Part shown: piece after piece, positions 10,169-17,032 of the stretch
Layout of the letters: every line of letters starts with the position of its first letter
How positions within the stretch are numbered: the stretch's first letter is position 1
DNA from: CBFGTJ01 sp965651815
Lineage (GTDB): Bacteria > Actinomycetota > Acidimicrobiia > Acidimicrobiales > Microtrichaceae
Direction: 5' to 3'
Length of the DNA: 52,728 bases
Assembly: GCA_965651815.1 (NCBI GenBank)
Contig: CBFGTJ010000002.1
Location: 1 to 52,728 of the forward strand
The notes under the pieces: model-generated
Databases searched by the model: none
What the model was told of the DNA's origin: nothing
What the model saw: the letters and a program-made list of their open reading frames with translations, nothing else
Translations under genes and position numbers: made by a program

Positions 10169-10630
10169 ATGATCTCGACCGACGAGCCGAAGGACGGGCC
10201 CGCGGAGCCCACGGTGTTCACCCGCATCATCCGTGGGGAGCTGCCGGGGAGGTTCGTGTGGCGCGACGACGACGTGGTCGCCTTCCTCACGATCGCCCCG
10301 ATCAACCCGGGCCACACGCTGGTGGTGCCGGTGCGCGAGGTGGACCACTGGACCGACGTCGACCCGGTGCTGTGGGGGCGCATCGCCCACGTGCAGCACG
10401 CGGTGGGCCGGGCGATCATGCGCGCGTTCCGACCGCTGCGGGTGGGGACGATGATCGCCGGGCTCGAGGTGCCGCACTGCCACGTGCACGTGCTGCCGAT
10501 CGGCAGCGAGGCGGAGCTGGACTTCGCGAGGGCGGACCACTCGCCGGACCCGGCGTCGCTCGACGACGCGGCCGAGCGCATCCGCGCCGCGCTGCGCGAG
10601 CTCGGGCACGCCGAGGTCGCCGACGCCTGA
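10169..10630 (+). CDS. HIT family nucleotide hydrolase/transferase
   Basis: 153 residues, histidine-triad superfamily. His103, His105 and His107 form the H-x-H-x-H active site (PHCHVHVLP); the N-terminal VFTRIIRGELPGRFVWRDDD is typical of HINT-like proteins that hydrolyse nucleoside phosphoramidates or dinucleotides. The exact substrate is unknown. ATG 10169 is preferred over a GTG 24 bases upstream because of homologue starts and the TACGCT box. It converges on the DUF559 gene, with palindrome E1 in the gap. Confidence 0.88.
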   Translation: MISTDEPKDGPAEPTVFTRIIRGELPGRFVWRDDDVVAFLTIAPINPGHTLVVPVREVDHWTDVDPVLWGRIAHVQHAVGRAIMRAFRPLRVGTMIAGLEVPHCHVHVLPIGSEAELDFARADHSPDPASLDDAAERIRAALRELGHAEVADA

Positions 10631-10639
10631 CCCCGCTCC

Positions 10640-10693
10640 CCGTTCTGTGCTGCGAGATCGGGGTGACGACCCCGATCTCGCGTCACGAAACGG
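10640..10693. repeat. Palindromic element E1 (left flank of DUF559 gene)
   Basis: Near-perfect 54-base palindrome. The inner 13-base arms (10652-10664 and 10669-10681) match exactly around a GACG centre; the outer arms CCGTTCTGTG (10640-10649) and CACGAAACGG (10684-10693) pair with one mismatch and one wobble. Bases 10644-10693 match E2 (11671-11720) at 47 of 50 positions in the same orientation. The TGA stop of the DUF559 gene (10683-10685) lies inside it. It may act as a two-way terminator between convergent genes. Confidence 0.85.
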
Positions 10694-11603
10694 CGGTGCC
10701 CAGACGACGGATCGCTGCGTGCAGGATCGGCGCGACCTCCCAGGGCCGACTCCACACCTGTTCGTCGGTGAGCTCCACGACCACGAACCCGGCGGCTTCG
10801 AGGGCTTCACGGCGGCGACGGTCCGCCTGCCGATCGAGCAACGCCGAGTGGTAGGCCGCGCTCTGGATCTCGACGATCAGCGGAAGGGTGGCGTGTCGGA
10901 AGTCGACGCGGCCGACCCACAGCTCGCCGCCCGAATCGACCTGGCGTCGCATCTCGATGCCGGCGTCCCGGAACAACTGCATCGCACGGGCTTCGAGGTT
11001 CGACGCCGGCGGCGTGTAGTGGAGCCCCCGCTGGTCCAGGTACGCCCGCAGGCCGGCCGTCCCGTTCCGGCCGCGGCGGCCCAGCTCGTCGAGGAACGCG
11101 CCGAGCGACCGACCCGACAGCAACCGCATCGACCACATGCGGTCGACGAGCCGCTCGGCTCGCTCGTCGGCGCACACGGCGAAGAGCTGGAGCGCGACGA
11201 GCTCGGGACGTGCGACGGGTACGGCTCGCAGCTCGGTGCACCACCGCTCGGGCAGGACGCGGACGCGGTGCACCACCGCGAGCTCGCTCCTCCGACGGCT
11301 CGACGAGGTCCGACAGACGTGCAGCGGCGTGAGGCTGCAGCCCGGCACTCCCCACCACGCCGCGCCGGAGATGTGGGACAGCACGGCGCCGGGCGCGGCG
11401 TCGAGGACGGCGGTCATCACGCGCTGCTCGGTGCTCTGCGGCGCCCCGGCACGGCGGAGGATCTCGCTCGTCACCGGGGCCCAGTGCGGCGAGCTCGCCA
11501 TCGCGTAGATCACGTCGAACGACCTGCCCATCTCGCGCAGTTGGCGACGGCTCACCACCCCGTGTTGCCGCTCGGCGAGTGCCAACACGTCTCGATCGAC
11601 CAT
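10683..11603 (-). CDS. AbiEi-like winged-helix protein with DUF559 (PD-(D/E)XK, Vsr-like) nuclease domain
   Basis: 306 residues. Residues 1-60 (ALAERQHGVVSRRQLREMG) resemble the N-terminal winged helix of AbiEi-type antitoxins; the middle (about 60-195) contains LSHISGAAWWGVPG, usual in these proteins. Residues about 200-300 are a DUF559 restriction-endonuclease-like fold: Glu204 (SNLEARAMQLF), Asp234 (VDFRH), and Glu245-x-Gln247 (VEIQS) sit at the expected catalytic spacing, the last being an E-x-Q variant. No toxin gene is adjacent. Function is unknown: regulator, nuclease or both. ATG 11603 is preceded by GATGAT at 6 bases. It lies between palindromes E1 and E2. Confidence 0.8.
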   Translation of the reverse strand: MVDRDVLALAERQHGVVSRRQLREMGRSFDVIYAMASSPHWAPVTSEILRRAGAPQSTEQRVMTAVLDAAPGAVLSHISGAAWWGVPGCSLTPLHVCRTSSSRRRSELAVVHRVRVLPERWCTELRAVPVARPELVALQLFAVCADERAERLVDRMWSMRLLSGRSLGAFLDELGRRGRNGTAGLRAYLDQRGLHYTPPASNLEARAMQLFRDAGIEMRRQVDSGGELWVGRVDFRHATLPLIVEIQSAAYHSALLDRQADRRRREALEAAGFVVVELTDEQVWSRPWEVAPILHAAIRRLGTAVS

Positions 11604-11666
11604 CGGCCGATCATCGGCATCCCTGCCGCCGGGCACCACGGGCCGGGCTCCCCCGTCGGTACGGCT

Positions 11667-11720
11667 CCCATCTGTGCTGCGAGATCGGGGTGACGACCCC
11701 GATGTCGCGTCACAGAACGG
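11667..11720. repeat. Palindromic element E2 (right flank of DUF559 gene)
   Basis: Second copy of the E1 palindrome, same orientation, 1027 bases away. The inner arms carry one mismatch; the right outer arm CACAGAACGG (11711-11720) is intact while the left one is degraded, the reverse of E1. The SRAP stop codon (11710-11712) sits at the same offset inside the element as the DUF559 stop in E1. Confidence 0.85.
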
Positions 11721-12456
11721 GTTCGGGGGTGGGTTCGATGAGGTGCTCGCCCTTGTTCCGCACGTTGTTGACCTCGGTCGACACCGGGTGGAACGTGATG
11801 ATCTCGGACGGTGCCGGCACCAGCAGCCGCCCGAGCAGCTCGGTGTCGTCCACCTCCGGTGAGAGCCACTCGTCCCAGGCCGAGCGGGGCAGGATCACCG
11901 GCATCCGGTCGTGCAGCTCCGACATCTTCTCGTTGGCGCCGGTGGTGATGATCGTGCACGAGTGCAGCGGCTCGGGCGGCGGCAGCTGCCCCTCGCCCGT
12001 GGTGCCTGCGCCGGAGCGTGCCCGGTCCTTGGGGCCCTTCCACACCTCCCACAGGCCCGCGAACGCGAACGGCTCGCCGTCGGGCCGGTGGATGAAGTAC
12101 GGCTGCTTGCGCTTGCTGCCGGGCTCCTTCTTCCACTCGTAGAAGCCGTCCGCCGGGATGATGCAGCGCCGGTGCGCCAGCGCCTTCCGGAAGGCGGGCT
12201 TCTCGGCGACGGTCTCGGCGCGGGCGTTGATCATGCGGTTGCCGACCGAGATGTCCTTGGCCCAGAACGGCACGAGCCCCCACCGGAACGCGTCGAGCCG
12301 CCGCGCGCTGCCGTCGCTGTGCACCACGAACACGTCGGTGGTGGGCGCGGTGTTGTAGTTCGGACCCCGCTCGAGCAGCTGCTCGGGCATTTCGTCCACC
12401 TCGAAGTACTGGGCGAGCTGGTCGGGGGGCGTCGAGGAGACGAAGCGGCCGCACAT
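11710..12456 (-). CDS. SRAP domain protein (YedK/HMCES-like), abasic-site DNA-protein crosslinker
   Basis: 248 residues, a single SRAP domain. The protein begins MCGRF; after Met removal Cys2 forms a thiazolidine crosslink with abasic sites in single-stranded DNA. The other active-site positions are visible: Asn77 (MINARAE), Glu107 (DGFYEW) and His182 (ELHDRMPVIL). It protects replication forks and takes part in SOS-linked repair in bacteria. ATG 12456 is fixed by the need for Cys at position 2; TAGCAT lies 7 bases upstream. The stop lies in palindrome E2, which separates it from the DUF559 gene. Confidence 0.95.
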   Translation of the reverse strand: MCGRFVSSTPPDQLAQYFEVDEMPEQLLERGPNYNTAPTTDVFVVHSDGSARRLDAFRWGLVPFWAKDISVGNRMINARAETVAEKPAFRKALAHRRCIIPADGFYEWKKEPGSKRKQPYFIHRPDGEPFAFAGLWEVWKGPKDRARSGAGTTGEGQLPPPEPLHSCTIITTGANEKMSELHDRMPVILPRSAWDEWLSPEVDDTELLGRLLVPAPSEIITFHPVSTEVNNVRNKGEHLIEPTPEPVL

Positions 12457-12463
12457 GGCGGCG

Positions 12464-12469
12464 ATGCTA
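12464..12469 (-). promoter_or_regulatory. -10 hexamer TAGCAT for SRAP gene
   Basis: Minus-strand TAGCAT, 7 bases before the ATG at 12456; leaderless arrangement. Confidence 0.5.
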
Positions 12470-12513
12470 CGCGTGGGCACCGACGGCTCCGCGGCGGGGC
12501 CGCGGGCCCGAAG

Positions 12514-12519
12514 TACGAT
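12514..12519 (+). promoter_or_regulatory. -10 hexamer TACGAT for GT2-GtrA gene
   Basis: TACGATCGGCG begins here, 11 bases before the ATG at 12531; the same 11-mer precedes trpS (33489). Confidence 0.4.
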
Positions 12520-12530
12520 CGGCGCCTGCG

Positions 12531-13748
12531 ATGACCGGTACCGAGGCCTCCCACGACGTCGTCGCGCCCGAGCCGGTCGCGGTGCCCGAAGGCGCGGTCC
12601 ACCCGGTCGTGTCGGTCGTGACGCCGACGTACAACGAGGCGGAGAACATCCCGCTGCTGATCCCCCGGCTGCACGAGGCGCTGGCGGAGGTCCCCCACGA
12701 GATCATCGTCGCGGACGACGACAGCCCCGACGGCACCTGGGCGGTGGCCGAGGAGATCGCCGAGAAGGACCCGACGGTGCGGGTCATGCGGCGGTTCCAC
12801 GATCCCGGGCTCTCGGCGGCGGTGCTCGACGGGATGTCGATCGCGCGGGGCGAGGTCATCGCGGTCATCGACGCGGACCTGCAGCACGACGAGTCGATCC
12901 TCCCCCGGATGGTCGAGGCGGTCCGCTCCGGTGAGGCGGACGTGTGCGTCGGCTCCCGCTCGACGGTCGGTGGCGGCTACGGCGACTGGACCGCCAGCCG
13001 GCGATTCGTGAGCTGGGTGGCGACGCTGATCGCCCGGCTGCTGCTGCGGGTCCCGGTCTCGGACCCGATGAGCGGCTACTTCGCGGTCTCCCGCCGCGCG
13101 TACGAGGAGACCGCGGGCCGCATCAACCCGCAGGGGTTCAAGATCCTGCTCGAGTTCGTCGGCCGCAACCGGGACCTGCGGGTCAAGGAGGTGGGCTACG
13201 AGTTCGCGAACCGGATCCACGGCGAGACGAAGCTGAGCCGCTCGGTCATCCGCTCCTACCTGCTCGGCGTCGCCGAGCTGCGCGTCGGGCGCCAGATCGA
13301 CCCCCAGTTCGTCCTGTACGTGCTCGTGGGGCTGGTCGGGCTCGCGGTGAACTCGCTGGCGTTCACCGCCGCCGAGGCACTCGGGTTCCCGCTCGTCACC
13401 ACCGGCCTCAACGAGGCGCTGGACCCGATCGCCTCGTCGTTCCTGTTCAGCGTGCAGCTCTCGATCGTGGTGCTGTTCGTGCTGAACAACGAGTTCACGT
13501 TCTGGGAGCAGCGCTACCGCGGGTGGAAGCTCCTCCCCGCGTTCGCCGTGTACGAGGTGATGTCGCTGGTGGGCACCGGGGTGCACGTCGCGGTGTTCAC
13601 CTACCTGCAGCACTCCGGGTTCCTGCTCAGCCTGCTCGGCGAGGGCGCCACGAGGGTGGCGCACAACCTCATGGGCTACGTCGTGGCGCTGGTCGTGAAC
13701 TGGTACCTCAACACGACCTACCTGTGGCGGAGGCGCCAGCTCCGCTGA
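12531..13748 (+). CDS. GT2 polyprenyl-phosphate glycosyltransferase fused to GtrA-like membrane domain
   Basis: 405 residues. About 25-245 is a family-2 glycosyltransferase of the dolichol-phosphate-mannose-synthase type: VVTPTYNEAENI, ADDDSPDGTW, and the metal-binding IDADLQHD with Asp114 and Asp116. About 260-405 is a four-helix GtrA-like membrane domain (QFVLYVLVGLVGLAVNSLAF, then NNEFTFW and NWYLNTTYLW). Such fusions make a polyprenyl-phosphate sugar (often mannose or glucose) and are thought to help move it across the membrane. The upstream GDP-sugar-type enzyme at 6879-9365 could feed it (inference). It is convergent with the response-regulator operon with only 9 bases between stops. 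Confidence 0.88.
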   Translation: MTGTEASHDVVAPEPVAVPEGAVHPVVSVVTPTYNEAENIPLLIPRLHEALAEVPHEIIVADDDSPDGTWAVAEEIAEKDPTVRVMRRFHDPGLSAAVLDGMSIARGEVIAVIDADLQHDESILPRMVEAVRSGEADVCVGSRSTVGGGYGDWTASRRFVSWVATLIARLLLRVPVSDPMSGYFAVSRRAYEETAGRINPQGFKILLEFVGRNRDLRVKEVGYEFANRIHGETKLSRSVIRSYLLGVAELRVGRQIDPQFVLYVLVGLVGLAVNSLAFTAAEALGFPLVTTGLNEALDPIASSFLFSVQLSIVVLFVLNNEFTFWEQRYRGWKLLPAFAVYEVMSLVGTGVHVAVFTYLQHSGFLLSLLGEGATRVAHNLMGYVVALVVNWYLNTTYLWRRRQLR

Positions 13749-13757
13749 GCGCTGCGG

Positions 13758-14207
13758 TCAGTGCGGGGGCAGGCGCACGACCGTGACGAAGAACTCGTCG
13801 ATGCTCTGGATGACCTCGAGGAACCGCTCGAAGTCGACCGGCTTGGTCACGTACGCGTTCGCGTGGAGGTCGTAGCTGCGGAGGATGTCCTCCTCGGCCT
13901 CGGAGGTGGTGAGCACGACGATCGGGATCCGCCGCAGCTCGGGGTCGCTCTTGATCTGTGCGAGCACCTCGCGCCCGTCGATGCGCGGCAGGTTCAGGTC
14001 GAGCAGCACGATGTCGGGCCGGGGCACGTCGTGGTAGCCCTGCTCGCGCCGGAGGAACTTGAGCGCCTCCTCCCCGTTTCGCGCCACGTGCATGTTGTTG
14101 GTGACCTTGCTCGCCTCGAGCGCCTCGGTGGTGAGCAGCACGTCGCCCTCGTCGTCCTCCACGAGGAGGATCTCGATGGGCCGAACCGCTCCGGGATCCG
14201 AGGTCAT
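13758..14207 (-). CDS. Stand-alone response regulator receiver protein (Rcp1-like)
   Basis: 149 residues, a receiver domain only. The acidic pocket is VEDDEGD near residues 16-22, the phosphoacceptor is Asp70 in VLLDLNLP, and VVLTTSEAEE plus VTKPVD complete the switch residues. No output domain, so it probably relays phosphate or regulates the kinase by interaction, as Rcp1-type regulators do for phytochrome-like kinases. ATG 14207 overlaps the kinase stop by 4 bases; it is the last gene of a three-gene operon. Confidence 0.92.
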   Translation of the reverse strand: MTSDPGAVRPIEILLVEDDEGDVLLTTEALEASKVTNNMHVARNGEEALKFLRREQGYHDVPRPDIVLLDLNLPRIDGREVLAQIKSDPELRRIPIVVLTTSEAEEDILRSYDLHANAYVTKPVDFERFLEVIQSIDEFFVTVVRLPPH

Positions 14208-15754
14208 GGGGCGGGCACCTCCTGGTGGTCGCGCGGTGGCTGGGAGGACAGGTCCTGCGGCAGCGTGAACCGGATCGAGGTGCCCGGTCCGTCGTGGTGG
14301 TCCGCCACGTCGATGCGTCCTCCGTGGAACTCTACGATCTTGCGGCACAACGAGAGCCCGATGCCGGTGCCGGGGTACTCGTCACGGCCGTGCAGGCGCT
14401 GGAAGATCACGAAGACGCGGTCCCGGTACTCCTCGGGGATGCCGATGCCGTTGTCGCTGACGCAGACCTCCCAGTTGCCCTCGCCGTCGTCCGCCACGCT
14501 CACGCGGACCACCGGCGGCTCCTCCCCCCGGAACTTGATGCCGTTGCCGACCAGGTTCTGGAACAGGGCGACGAGCAGGGCGCGGTCGCCGGCGACGGCC
14601 GGCAGCGGCTGGCGCTCGATCGTGGCCCCCGACTCGTCGATCACCGCGGAGAGGTTGCGCAGCGCCGTGTCGAGCACGGCGTCCAGCTCGACCAGCTCGA
14701 AGCGGTTCGTGGTGCGACCGACCCTCGAGAAGGTGAGCAGGTCGTTGATCAGCTCCTGCATGCGCCGGGCGCCGTCGACCGCGTACTCGATGTAGGTGTC
14801 GGCGCGCTCGTCGAGCTGGCCGTGGTAGCGGCGCTGGAGCATCTGGCAGAACGACGCGACCTTCCGCAACGGCTCCTGGAGGTCGTGTGAGGCCACGTAG
14901 GCGAACTGCTCCAACTCGGCGTTCGAGCGGGTCAGCTCGGCCTCCCGCGCCTCCACCTCGCGGAGCTGCGCGACCAGCGCCGCTCGCACGTGGTCGAGGG
15001 ATCGGCCCAGCTCCGCCAGCTCCTCGGCCCCGATGTGGGCGGGCACGTGGTCGAGATCGCCCATCGCGATCCGGCCGGCGTCGTCGACGACCCGCTCGAT
15101 GGGGCGCAGCACGAGGCGCCGGAGGCCCACCGCCACCGCCACGATGAGGAACGCGAGGGTGGCGAGCACGAGGCCGAGGGTGACGACCAGGCGGGAGGAG
15201 GCGTCGTCGAGCGCCGCGCGGGCGTCACGGCGCAGCTCCCTCAGCTGCCCGACCACCTCGTCGAGCTGCTCGCGCAGCTCGGTGAACCGGACCCTGCCGT
15301 CCGCGTAGTCCGCGCGGGACGTGCGCTCGCCGCGGCGGGCGTTGTCGATGGACCGCTCCGCCCAGTCGGTCTGCCACACGCGCAGCGCCGCCTCGACCTC
15401 GTCGAGCTCGTCCAGGATCTCGGGGTGGTCCTCCAGGAGGCGTCGCAGGTCGCGGAGCGCCTCGTCGGCCTCCTCCCGGCCGCGGATCCACGGTTCGATG
15501 AAGTCCTCGTCGCCGGTGAACGAGTAGCCCCGGGCGCCGCTCTGCTGGTCACCGGTCGCGGCGCGCAGCCGCATCGCGCTGGTGAGGGCGGGATCGACGT
15601 GGTCGGCCAGCCGCTGCCGTGCCTGCACCATCGACAGGTAGGACCACGCGCCTGCGACCACCGACACGACCAGCACGAGGGCCGACCCGACGAGGATCGC
15701 CTGCACGAGGGAGCGCAGCGAGCGGCCGGTCCCCCCGTCGCGGCCTGCGGTCAC
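14204..15754 (-). CDS. CHASE3-HAMP sensor histidine kinase
   Basis: 516 residues. TM1 at about 17-42, a CHASE3-like extracytoplasmic helical sensor (about 43-185, with GARGYSFTGDEDFIEPW), TM2 at about 188-210, HAMP (about 211-262), a short coiled coil, HisKA with phospho-His290 (ASHDLQEPLRK), and a complete HATPase: N box QNLVGNGIKF, G1 DNGIGI, F box VIFQRLH, G2 GTGIGLSLC. The HisKA type resembles bacteriophytochrome and Rcp1-linked kinases, matching its receiver-only neighbour. The GTG at 15754 overlaps the upstream phosphatase stop by 4 bases. Confidence 0.93.
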   Translation of the reverse strand: MTAGRDGGTGRSLRSLVQAILVGSALVLVVSVVAGAWSYLSMVQARQRLADHVDPALTSAMRLRAATGDQQSGARGYSFTGDEDFIEPWIRGREEADEALRDLRRLLEDHPEILDELDEVEAALRVWQTDWAERSIDNARRGERTSRADYADGRVRFTELREQLDEVVGQLRELRRDARAALDDASSRLVVTLGLVLATLAFLIVAVAVGLRRLVLRPIERVVDDAGRIAMGDLDHVPAHIGAEELAELGRSLDHVRAALVAQLREVEAREAELTRSNAELEQFAYVASHDLQEPLRKVASFCQMLQRRYHGQLDERADTYIEYAVDGARRMQELINDLLTFSRVGRTTNRFELVELDAVLDTALRNLSAVIDESGATIERQPLPAVAGDRALLVALFQNLVGNGIKFRGEEPPVVRVSVADDGEGNWEVCVSDNGIGIPEEYRDRVFVIFQRLHGRDEYPGTGIGLSLCRKIVEFHGGRIDVADHHDGPGTSIRFTLPQDLSSQPPRDHQEVPAP

Positions 15755-16911
15755 CGCACCGTCCTGGAGCACGCCAGCAGCGCGACGTCGTCCTCGAACG
15801 GCCCGTGCTCGGCCTCGGCCACCTCGGCCAGCTCGCCGAGCACGCCGTCGTGGATCGGGCCCTGGAGCAGCCGCGGCCCGGCGAGCGCCGCGAACCGGTC
15901 CAGCCCGAGCCGCCCGTCCCCGCTCCGACCGACCTCGAAGATGCCGTCGGAGAACGCGAGCAGGCTCCAGGTCGGGCCGAGCTCGACGTGCTCCATCCGG
16001 CCGGTGCGCCCGGGCACCCCCAGCGGCGGGTCGGGCGTCACCTCGAGCAGGCGGGTGGTGCCGTCCATCGCCAGCAGCGGCGGTGGGTGGCCGGCGAGCG
16101 CCACCGACAGCGTGCTGCGGTCCGGGCTGAGCGTGAGCTGGCAGACGGTCGCGAAGGTGAAGGGGTCGGGTCGTTCCGCCACCAGCAGCTGCTCCAGCTC
16201 GGACAGCGTGCTGCGCTCGTCGGAGCCGGCGAGCACGAGGCTGCGCCACCCGACCCGCAGCGACACGCCGAGGGCCGCCTCGTCGGGCCCGTGCCCCGAG
16301 ACGTCGCCCAGCACCAGCCGGACCGTTCCGTCGGGGAGCTCGACCGCGTCGAGGAAGTCGCCGCCGAGGAGGTTCGCGACGCTCGCGGGTTCGTACAGCG
16401 ACACGCAGCGCAGCTCGGGGTCGGTGACGCGCAGGTGCGGCTTCAGGCCGAGCGCCAGCCGCTGGTTCTCCTGGCGCCGCAGCTCGGCCTCGAGGAGCCG
16501 CAGGTCGCGCTCCTCGTTGCCGGCGCGCGCCATTGCGTACGCGATCGAGCGTGCGAGCACCGCCGGGGTGACGTCGCTCTTGACGAGGTAGTCCTGCGCA
16601 CCCGCGTTCACGGCCCGGGTGCCGGCCTTGCGGTCCGAGTGCCCGGTGAGCACCACGATCGGCACCCGCGGGGCGTGCTGGCGGACCGCCTCGAGGGCGG
16701 ACACCCCGTCCGCGTCGGGCAGCCCCAGGTCGAGCAGCACGCAGTGCGTCGAGGAGGTGATCGCCTCGACGCCCTCCGCGAGCGTCTTGGTCCACCGGAT
16801 GTCGAACTCCGCCGACTCCTCCTCGGAGAGGTACTCCTCGGCGAGCAGCGCGTCAGCCGGGTCGTCCTCGATCACGACGACCTGGATGACGTCCGCGAAC
16901 TGTGAGAGCAC
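15751..16911 (-). CDS. Receiver-PP2C (SpoIIE/RsbU-like) serine phosphatase
   Basis: 386 residues. An N-terminal receiver domain (about 8-130; VIEDDPAD, phosphoacceptor Asp61 in LLDLGLPDADG, GAQDYLVKSD) is joined by a helical linker to a PP2C/SpoIIE phosphatase (about 175-386). Metal-binding motifs are present: GGDFLD, GDVSGHGPDEA, LLAFSDGIFE and EDDVALLA. Such proteins dephosphorylate anti-sigma-antagonist proteins in partner-switching pathways; no anti-sigma or antagonist gene is in the window. GTG 16911 is supported by TAGATT 6 bases upstream. First gene of the operon with the kinase and the single receiver. Confidence 0.92.
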   Translation of the reverse strand: MLSQFADVIQVVVIEDDPADALLAEEYLSEEESAEFDIRWTKTLAEGVEAITSSTHCVLLDLGLPDADGVSALEAVRQHAPRVPIVVLTGHSDRKAGTRAVNAGAQDYLVKSDVTPAVLARSIAYAMARAGNEERDLRLLEAELRRQENQRLALGLKPHLRVTDPELRCVSLYEPASVANLLGGDFLDAVELPDGTVRLVLGDVSGHGPDEAALGVSLRVGWRSLVLAGSDERSTLSELEQLLVAERPDPFTFATVCQLTLSPDRSTLSVALAGHPPPLLAMDGTTRLLEVTPDPPLGVPGRTGRMEHVELGPTWSLLAFSDGIFEVGRSGDGRLGLDRFAALAGPRLLQGPIHDGVLGELAEVAEAEHGPFEDDVALLACSRTVR

Positions 16912-16917
16912 CCCGGC

Positions 16918-16923
16918 AATCTA
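16918..16923 (-). promoter_or_regulatory. -10 hexamer TAGATT for phosphatase-kinase-receiver operon
   Basis: Minus-strand TAGATT, exactly 6 bases before the GTG at 16911; leaderless arrangement. Confidence 0.5.
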
Positions 16924-17032
16924 CTGGACACCCCTCCCCGCACGACCGCGCCGTGGGGCTTCCGCCACGAATGCGAGCGGGAACCTCAGGATCCGGCCCC
17001 CAGCTGCCGATCTGTCGGAGATGGAGGCGAAC

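Noticed and set aside
6963..10172. Very long open frame (over 1000 codons) on the plus strand opposite the nucleotidyltransferase and pgsA genes
   Set aside because: It has Arg/His/Asp/Val-rich composition typical of antisense frames in GC-rich DNA, spans two real genes with clear motifs and has no recognisable domain.
10683..11603. Complete AbiE toxin-antitoxin pair
   Set aside because: Only an AbiEi-like N-terminal domain is present. Neither neighbour is an AbiEii nucleotidyltransferase.
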